From Sanghuangporus weigelae (Eukaryota; Basidiomycota; Agaricomycetes; Hymenochaetales; Hymenochaetaceae): a DNA stretch of 64,000 nt. How positions within the stretch are numbered: the stretch's first letter is position 1; each line of letters begins with the position of its first letter. The stretch is taken from assembly GCA_033182465.1 (NCBI GenBank), contig CP137323.1, forward strand, positions 2,046,001 through 2,110,000. The letters are read 5' to 3'. Positions 56,381 to 64,000 of this stretch are shown here, one piece after another. The translations under genes and the position numbers were made by a program. The notes under the pieces were generated by a model. It did no database searches, was not told where the DNA came from, and was given only the letters and a program-made list of their open reading frames with translations.

Positions 56381-58916
56381 TCAATATAGATACCTGAAAC
56401 CCTTCTTCTTCTCCATCGCCTCTTCCAAGGTAATACCTTCCAGACGAGCTGCATCCTCGATACGCTCGCGATTTGCACCCTTCATACCACCGAGCTCGTC
56501 TTCATCGAGCTTCTTGTTCTCATTTTTCAGGATGCAGCGCATAACTGGATCATATATTATCTCGTCAGGCTATCTGACAGTAAAAGAGTTATTGCGGTGT
56601 CCCTACTGAAAGCCATAAACGAGCTGAAACTGCAGGCAGCAATACCAATCGCCATGGATTGATGGTATAGCGGACCCCATTCAGCCTTCCATGCGTATGA
56701 GCCAACTCTTCAAAGAAGTCTTTAGCTCTCATGAATTCGACTCTTACTTGCAGATTCACTTACAGATTTCCCAGATTTCCAATTCCGTTGACTATACCAA
56801 TTGCAGCGGCACGTTTAGCAGGCGGACGTGTAATAGTGTTTGAGACCCAGACAAGGGTAAGAGCAAAGGCTGTTCAAATGGTGAGTAAATTAAGTTTAAC
56901 GCTCTGTCAAACGGACTCACCGGTATGACCGCTCGTCATAAGGAAAAGAGAAAAGTAACGTGCGCCAATGGACTGAGTCGACAGGGCAATGATATACCCG
57001 ATGATCGTTCCCCACAAAGTATAAGAAAAATGAAAGAAGCGTTCTCCGGTCTTATCTATAAGAGGATTGAGATACATTTCTGACTGCCAGTTTCAGGAAG
57101 CGTACCGGCATGCAATGCACTTATCCAGGCATTGACAGCAGCCCAAATCCAGGGAGGTCTAAAGAACCATGAATATCGCATAAGGATCAAACGGAACAAA
57201 TTTATTACGCGGCAAGAAGAAGAGTGATCGTTGTATTGAACCCGAGTGTCGCTGTTAGGCTGCGGATTCTGTCAGGCGTTGGATTTTGGAGAGGCACATC
57301 ATAACCTTACGTAGGGAAAAAGTTCGTATACGAAAGTCCCAGCAGTGTACAGAACTGCATTGTGGCGAAAATGAACACTCTGAAGTCTTTTACGGCCATT
57401 TTCAACCCTTGCCACATTCTAAGTAAATAGATATTAGAACGAAACCGAACTCAGAGAATCGACACTATTAAGCTCGTACTTACGATTCCTCAGCTAGATC
57501 CTCATCCGCTTCGCCCGTGTCTTCTGCCAAACGGGCCTGAGCAACCTGCCTCTCGGCTTTTGAGATCCATCTTGTGTTGTGTGGCTGTTCAAGTATTTTA
57601 GAGTAATAACTTTGGGACAGAGATGACTCACATAATCTGGCAGGGACCACCTATGAACGAAACAGGGTCAGGAAGCAAGGCTGATAGGAGCTAGTCTCAA
57701 ACGCGTACATGGATAGCATCCCAACTGAGATAGTAATAGCTCCCTGATAAAGAGTATCTCAATTTGTAGAAATATCAACTGTCGCAATTCCTATACCTCG
57801 ATGAAGAACAACCTGAAAGATTGACAATAAGCGAATCGTTTGGATCAATGGAATTGCTTACTCACCATCTCCAGCCTCTGATTCCCCGCTTTCCTTCCAT
57901 CGTGGAAAGAATTCCTGCTGCCATCAACTACGACGATAGAAATGATTAGAGGTCCAAATATTTTGTAACACGAACACGAACACTGCCGAACGCATTTGAG
58001 ATAATTGAGCCAGAATACAGAATTGCTCCCCGAAATGCAAGTTCCTTACGCGTGTACCATCTGGATGCCAAATAGAGCATTCCGGGATAAAAAACAGCCT
58101 ATTTTTCCAAAGCTTAGTACCTTGAAGGTCCTGCTTCAGATGCGCACATACCTCTGGGAAACCGATGAACAAGCGGCACGCGAGAATTCCAGTGAAGCTG
58201 TGTGTGATCTGCATATATATATGAGATAATCGGTACGACCTTATGCCAGTTTGAGACATTTACACCAGTCATAGCACTCGTAACTCCCCATGCCATGACA
58301 CATAAACCAGTGTAGAGAGATGGTCTATACACAGGAAATATCAGTTTTCCGTACCCTACATGATTATCGATTTGAAATACCTTGGAACTTGATTTATAAT
58401 CTACCGCACGGGATAAGAGAATAATTCAACAGGACACAGAATTAGAACACACCATGTTCGACGGAAGTTGGAATGTACAGTAAGTTGCATACAGGATGGC
58501 AATGGCAGTATCATATTGCGTATCTGAGCCAGTGACTGCTTACAATCCAAGACATTCATCATGCTACAAGAGACGTACCCGACAGGCCCAGGTCTTTCTC
58601 AAGACCTTTCAACCTAGCAGCTGTGATAGCAGTCCTCTGAAGTAGTCTCATTAATGGCGGCAAAGACAAATTGTTTACAACTCACATCAATGTAGTTCAT
58701 GATATATATGAGGACAATGCTCGGCATGAATCGCATATCAAGTTTGCGCAGGAGACGTCGTTCCGCAGCAATGCGGTTTTGCAAGGATTGAACTGCGTTG
58801 GCCTGTCCCTCCTTCTCAACGGAAACACGAAACAATGAAGAACTATCCAGCTCGTTGCTGGCTTGTTGAAGAGACCTCAAGGCAGGCACGTTCTCTAGAT
58901 CCAGCTGTGCATCCAT
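56381..58916 (-). CDS. MFS transporter, Dal5-Tna1-like family, copy D
   Basis: Fourth family member. It starts at ATG 58916 (MDAQLDLENVPALRS) with a 50-residue hydrophilic tail, then ERRLLRKLDMRFMPSIVLI (TM1) and TARLKGLEKDLGLSG. The TM3-TM5 region was spliced by hand and closes: SLYTGLCVMAWGVTSAMTG, ITHSFTGILACRLFIGFPE, AVFYPGMLYLASRWYTRK, ELAFRGAILYSGSIISNAFG. Next come GIRGWRW-type sequence, an EDTGEADEDLAEES-like central loop, PRPPAKRAAAIGIVNGIGN near 56780-56840, and the C-terminal MEKKKGFRYLY with the stop at 56381-56383. Twelve TM segments in the usual two halves are expected. It appears whole. Predicted plasma-membrane symporter for an organic anion; the substrate is unknown. Confidence 0.86.
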
Positions 58917-60281
58917 GGTGATGAGAAATGAGCCGAAAGATAATTACTATTCGCTATATACCCTTGGTCGTGCGCAAGGTATAAGCATCGTTACGTTCAC
59001 GGAGCTAGGACAGGACTATAAAACCTCTCACTCTAGCATGTGCACAACAGAGCAAATCGAGGAGTAAGGCACTGGATCATATGTGTATATTTACCCAAGG
59101 AGATCACATTGCACTTGAACTGTAACTGAAGGCGGGAAGCTCAAAGCAAAAACAACGGGTATTGAAGCTTGACTGAAGGGTTGTCCCTGAAATATCTTGA
59201 AAACTTCCATTGGTTCATATAACGGAGTGGACTGCGCAATACAGGGAGAATAGGAAAGCCCGACCATCTACCCAGAAAGGAGGACTTCTTGTGCCCGTTC
59301 AGCATGGATTCAGATAGGCACACTCCAGACGTGAGCATCCTGGGGTAGGCCTAACTGCGAAAAGGGGCGGAGCTGGACTGAACCTTCGAGGCCCCACGTA
59401 CCACGTAGAAGGTGCCTTGCACATGCATGGTGCGGCAAGAATACTTTCTCTCCGGATTCTGAATGGACCATTCTCCGCGGATATCTATTATAGATTACAA
59501 CGAGTCACCGTTAGAATGGAAGATCAGAAGATAGTCAAAAAGAGAGATTGAAAAAAGAGTCAGTCTAGACTCGACCAACCGGCATCCCGCTTTCTCTTTG
59601 CTCAATATCATACAAGAACGAAGCACGCGATCTGATTGAGGCGCTGAGAGCGCTTGGAGGGTTCGCTTTCGCAGAGTAGTCCGTAAAAGAGTCTTATAAT
59701 GACGCTTCCCTCATTGCAATAGACGAAGATTTTACTATGCATTCGCATTCGAAATCGCGAACAAACAAGACAAGCCTCTTAGCCTGAACGTTCTTTACGT
59801 TCTCTCGGATCCAGCAAACTAGTCGGGGAGAGTGGCTCCTAATCGAAGAAGGAATTATTTGGGTCACTAGCGCGAGAAAAGCCGAAGGACGAATTGCGAG
59901 TGTAGACGATGGATGGTGTGAGAACGACTGACACTGTGGCTGATGCGACTGAGCTTTGAAGTGGAACGTGAAAAGACCTAATTTCTTGTTGCACGTGAAG
60001 GAAAAGATCACATTGTCTTTTCACGTCAGCTTGAATCGGAGATTCAACTATGAACATCGTAAACCATATTAGAGGAAGAATATGGAGTACACAATCTCAG
60101 AAGTTCAAGCTCACGGATATTCTCAAGCATCATCGAAATTATCAGACGGCGCAACTTATCGGACAGTTCAAAATTGTGATAATATACAGCTTGTCGAAAG
60201 TGCTTCTTCCTACACTGTCAGGTTACAGGTAATCCGAATACATAGGAAAATGGAAGAGACTCCAGCGGAAGCCTACTACGT
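58917..60281. other. Spacer between transporter copies D and E
   Basis: Promoter of copy D and 3' region of copy E. Minus-strand open frames near 59694-60057 have no recognisable domain. No gene is supported. Confidence 0.4.
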
Positions 60282-62819
60282 TCAATAAAGGTACCTAAAT
60301 CCTTTCTTCCTTTTCATTGCCTCCTCCATTGTGATCCCTTCCAAGCACGCAGCATCCTCAATGCGCTTTTGATTCGCTTCTTTCAGTCCACCAATTTCAT
60401 CCTCGTCTAGCCTTTTGTTCTTGCGTATAAGAATGAATCTCATCACTGGAATTATTCTAACCTTATATCCTGTGGCTTTGATGCTTATAGATAGACCTAC
60501 CGGAGGCAAGAGATACGGAGAACGCCAGCACCGCAACACTGATCTCCATAGACTGATGGTACTGAGGACCCCATTCTGCCTTCCACGCATATGAACCGAC
60601 ACTTTAGTAGCTGACATTAACAACCTGCATTGGAGAGAAATTGCATTGCATTCTTACAGGTTGCCTATATTTCCAACGCCATTCACTAGACCGATGGATG
60701 CGGCGCGTTTCGCTGGCGGTCGGGTAATAGTATTTGAAAGCCAAACTAATATGAGAGTAAACCCTAGATTTGTGAAGCTCAGGGAATTGCTTCTTTCGTA
60801 AGAGAGTAGCCGAATTCCAAGTAACTTACCTGCGTTACCACTTGCCATTAGGAATAGGGAAATATATCGGCCGGTAGTGGAGGAGGTTGAAAGGGCGACG
60901 ATAGTGCCAGCAATTGCTCCACACCACGGCAAGGTCAGATGCCAAAATCGTTCCCCGGTTCTATCTGTGAGACATCCAGTGACTCTCTGGTAGTATGAGA
61001 TGCGATATGCATACCAGCATGTAGCGAATTTAAACAACAGACGACCGTCGTCCAGATCCATGGAGGCCTTCTAGTCACTCAGTATTGAGGTAGATCAACA
61101 TAATAAGACCAGTACATACGCTGCCAGCAGAAGAGTGATCGTTGTGTCGAATCCGAGCGTTGCTGTCAGTCTATGTGCATCATTAGTGATACTTCTCTGA
61201 AAGAAGCTTGCTCACGCACGTCGGGAAGAAGTTGCCAAAGGAGAGGCCAAGGAGCAGGCTCATTTCCATGAGAGCAAAGATGAGGACTCTTACATCCTTC
61301 ACTGCCATCTTCAAGCCTTCCCACATCCTGTGAAGAATGAACGTGAGGACATGGTCTACTTGAAAATGAACCGCGCTACTCACGAGTCTTGAGCGAGGTC
61401 TTCATCTGCTTCACCCGTGTCCTCTGCTAAGCGAGCCTGGGCTAACTGTCTCTCGTTTACTGATATCCACCTGGTGTTGCTCGGCTTTTTATCGATAATT
61501 GTCAGTAGCCAATCGGTAATATTAGTTACTTACAAGATCCGGAAGAGACCACCTAGTCTCGTAATCAGCGTTCCAACTCTCTGGCACTTGTTCGAGATAC
61601 GTACATAGATATAATCCCGACGAAGATTGTGAGAGCACCCTAGAAAGATGTTGGATTATAAAAGCCAAGATCCGACGAGATCAAGAGAATACCTCAATGA
61701 GGAATAGCCTACACTGATCAGAAACGGGAAAATATGCAAATGATTCGAGTGCGCTTACCATCTCCAGCCTCTGATTCCTCGCTTTCCTTCCATGTTGGCA
61801 AGGATGCCTGCTGCCATGAGCTGCCATGGAGTCAGTATATGGCACGATTATACCGAGTGAAGACTCACGTTTCCAAAAGCAGTAGAGAGTAGTGATCCGG
61901 AATAGAATAATGAGGCTCGGAAAGCTAGTTCCTATATCCAAGAAATACACAAATGACACTAGTAAGAGCATCCATAGTCAGCTTCAGGACGACCAACCTT
62001 CCTTGTATACCACCTCGAAAGAAGATAGACCGCTCCTGGATAGAAAGCAGCCTTTGACAGAATCAGCCGCAATTTCTTCAATCCCGCTTAAAACGCACTT
62101 CGGGAAGTCCCAGGAATAGTCGGCAGCACAAAATCCCGGTGTAGTTACGAGTCATCTGTAAAAGGATAAGCCAACAAAATTGACTGAAAAAGTCAGTCCA
62201 CTAACTGACCCCAGTCAATGCACTTGTAAGTCCCCAGGCGACCACGCAGCATCCGATATACAACGATGGCCTAACCTTAGAGTTGAGCTCTGTTTAACAT
62301 TGTATGCGACATTCCATACCGTTTGATTCGGTTCAGAATCTAGGTGAGAATAAAGTCAGACGGTTTTAATATCTTTTCGGCCGCATTACCATATTAGATG
62401 GGATCTGAGCGGAACAATAGGATGCATAGAGGATCGCCAGAGCAGTGTCATATTGTATATCTGGACGATGACTATATCATTAGAATACCGTTTACTATAC
62501 GTCTGAAAACGTACCTGATAAACCAAGGTCCTCCTCAAGACCCTTGAGCCGCGCTGTCGTAATGGCGCTCCTCTGTTACGGGTTAATCGATTTCAACTAG
62601 CTTTTTTCCTGCTTGTGTACTCACATCGATGTAGTTCATAAGATAAATCAAAGATATGGTGGGCAGAAATCGCAAATCTAGTTTCCGCAATAGGCATGTT
62701 TCCGCGGTAGAGCGTTCATTGACAGGTGCAATATCCTCCGTGTACTGTTGATCCGACAGTTTTTCGTCGGAGGTTTTGGTATCAAGAATGGCTCTTGTAA
62801 CATAAACAACTTCCGTCAT
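60282..62819 (-). CDS. MFS transporter, Dal5-Tna1-like family, copy E
   Basis: Fifth family member, starting at ATG 62819 (MTEVVYVTRAILDTK). TM1 is in CLLRKLDLRFLPTISLIYLM, with TARLKGLEEDLGLSG in the next exon. RNYTGILCCRLFLGLPE (TM4), RWYTRK, MAAGILANMEGKRGIRGWRW (near 61750-61830), an EDTGEADEDLAQDS-like loop near 61390-61420, VSLLLGLSFGNFFPT-type TM7, and PRPPAKRAASIGLVNGVGN followed by NIGNL (near 60660-60720) are all present. The last exon ends MKRKKGFRYLY at 60282. No break was noticed. Overall length and exon order equal copy D, its nearest neighbour in the array. Expected in the plasma membrane; the substrate is not deducible. Confidence 0.86.
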
Positions 62820-63933
62820 GGTTCGTCCGTTAGGATTAATGCCAGTATCTGACGATTTATCCGTTGTGGCGGTACAGAGGGCGACTTGAAACGGGGAAAA
62901 CTAAGACAAAATCAGGTTCGAGTTTTATCAGCATCTAAGGACCGCTCGAGGGCTATAAACATATCGCCGTGAGAGACAAAGTAGGAGCATCCCTTGAGCG
63001 ATATTATTGTCTGTCATAATACTCCTACAGGAATAGAAGAATTGCTCCTCAGAATGTGCATGCTACGAAGCGCAGCGGAATTAAAAAGGCACGATCGTCT
63101 CATTATCCGTAAATAACATTCAGGTCGGCTGCCCAGTTGCGAGTTATTCATTGGTCTATCAAACGGGATACACTCTCGCGTGACCAGAGAGTCTAGAGCC
63201 AATTATATCTTCTTGCTGAGAAGTCCGCAGCGCAGGCCAGGCTGGAACCTAGAATCAAAGAGAGACAACGGAAAACAAGATATAGCAACTCGAAGATCTA
63301 CCGGCACAACGGGCAGGATCTTGAAATCGAATTCGCTTGCCGAATCGAGAAAGAAGGCATTCAGAGAATGAGTTATTTTTCTCCTTGAGCTCCGCGTTGG
63401 AGCTTTTAAGATGAGTGGAGCCATGAATCCGAGGCATCTATCGAACTATGATGGGCAAGCAGTTGGCAGGCATTTGAATACTGAAAGATGCAGTAACTTT
63501 CGTCCCAAGGGGCCAAACGTCGCCGTTGAGCTGGTTTTCAGTCAGTATGTTTCTGTTTTGAATATGTGGCCTCTTCGATTCATACTGACATGAGGCTTGG
63601 TTGAAGAGCGAGAAAAGAGAGTGATGGTTTGTTGGGAGTTCTGCCGCTTACATAGTTTGTAGCTAGCACGGTATGTAATATCTACGTTACGTAATCTATA
63701 CAGTCCCGCAACTTCTAATTCAATAATATTTATGATGAATGCTTATAGGGTTGAGGTGAGTGCGGAGAGATAACTTACCACGTGGCGTTACTTGCAATCC
63801 TTGAGAATAAGTATTTAATTCGACATTTCGGAAGATCTTGATACGAGAGATAATTTATGTATATTACAATCTGTCCTCAGACTCTTACAAAACCAATGCA
63901 TGAAAGAATGGACGAGACTTTACATCAATATGA
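62820..63933. other. Spacer between transporter copies E and F
   Basis: Promoter of copy E and 3' region of copy F. Only short open frames occur on either strand. No gene is supported. Confidence 0.4.
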
Positions 63934-64000
63934 TCAATAGAGATACCTAAACCCTTTCTTCCTTTCCATCGCCTCTTCCATTGTGATTCCTTCCAAACAT
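63934..64000 (-). CDS. MFS transporter copy F, C-terminal end only (partial)
   Basis: The last 67 bp encode, on the minus strand, CLEGITMEEAMERKKGFRYLY followed by a stop at 63934-63936. This is the diagnostic C-terminus shared by the other five copies, closest to copy E. The remainder lies beyond the window edge, so it cannot be judged intact or broken. Confidence 0.85.
   Translation of the reverse strand, partial: CLEGITMEEAMERKKGFRYLY

Overview
The window is nuclear DNA of a filamentous basidiomycete, most likely a plant-litter or wood-decaying Agaricomycete. The reasons: protein-coding genes are split by many 50-70 bp GT-AG introns; there is a FunK1 kinase and a fungal-type SLATT protein; a cellulose-active AA9 lytic polysaccharide monooxygenase carries a C-terminal CBM1; and an aryl-alcohol-dehydrogenase-type aldo/keto reductase is present. 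Gene models were built by hand from open frames plus splice signals. Models whose exon phases close exactly are marked so in the evidence.

Left part (1-21 kb): an aldo/keto reductase (124-1477 +), a decayed kinase-like gene (2165-3521 -), a SLATT_fungal membrane protein (5058-6782 +), then three copies of one MFS transporter family on the minus strand (7092-9724, 10635-13278 and a deleted copy at 19213-20650). Interleaved with these are a steryl-ester/acylglycerol lipase (14340-15912 +) and the AA9-CBM1 enzyme (16339-17827 -).

Middle part (21-43 kb) is mostly housekeeping: a TMEM70-like mitochondrial protein and a FunK1 kinase sharing a 149-bp divergent promoter; a seven-exon APH/ACAD10-11-type kinase; mitochondrial Hsp70; a hormone-sensitive-lipase-type hydrolase with a long basic low-complexity tail; a 76-residue secreted peptide precursor with Kex2/Ste13-like processing signals; and TRAPPC11 (foie gras plus gryzun).

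Right part (43-64 kb): three small metallothionein genes (43632, 44827 and 45709, all +) followed by a fourth copy that keeps its promoter and 3' region but has lost the coding exons. Next come two convergent paralogous multi-pass membrane proteins of unknown function (48119-50995 + and about 51633-53880 -). Last are three more minus-strand MFS copies (56381-58916, 60282-62819, and a last one running off the end at 64000).

The main themes are local gene amplification (six transporter copies, metallothioneins, the membrane-protein pair) with decay visible in both small families, and plant-biomass use combined with metal and stress tolerance. No tRNA, rRNA, CRISPR or recognisable autonomous transposon was found. 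One hairpin element at 13675-13790 looks like a MITE or fold-back remnant.
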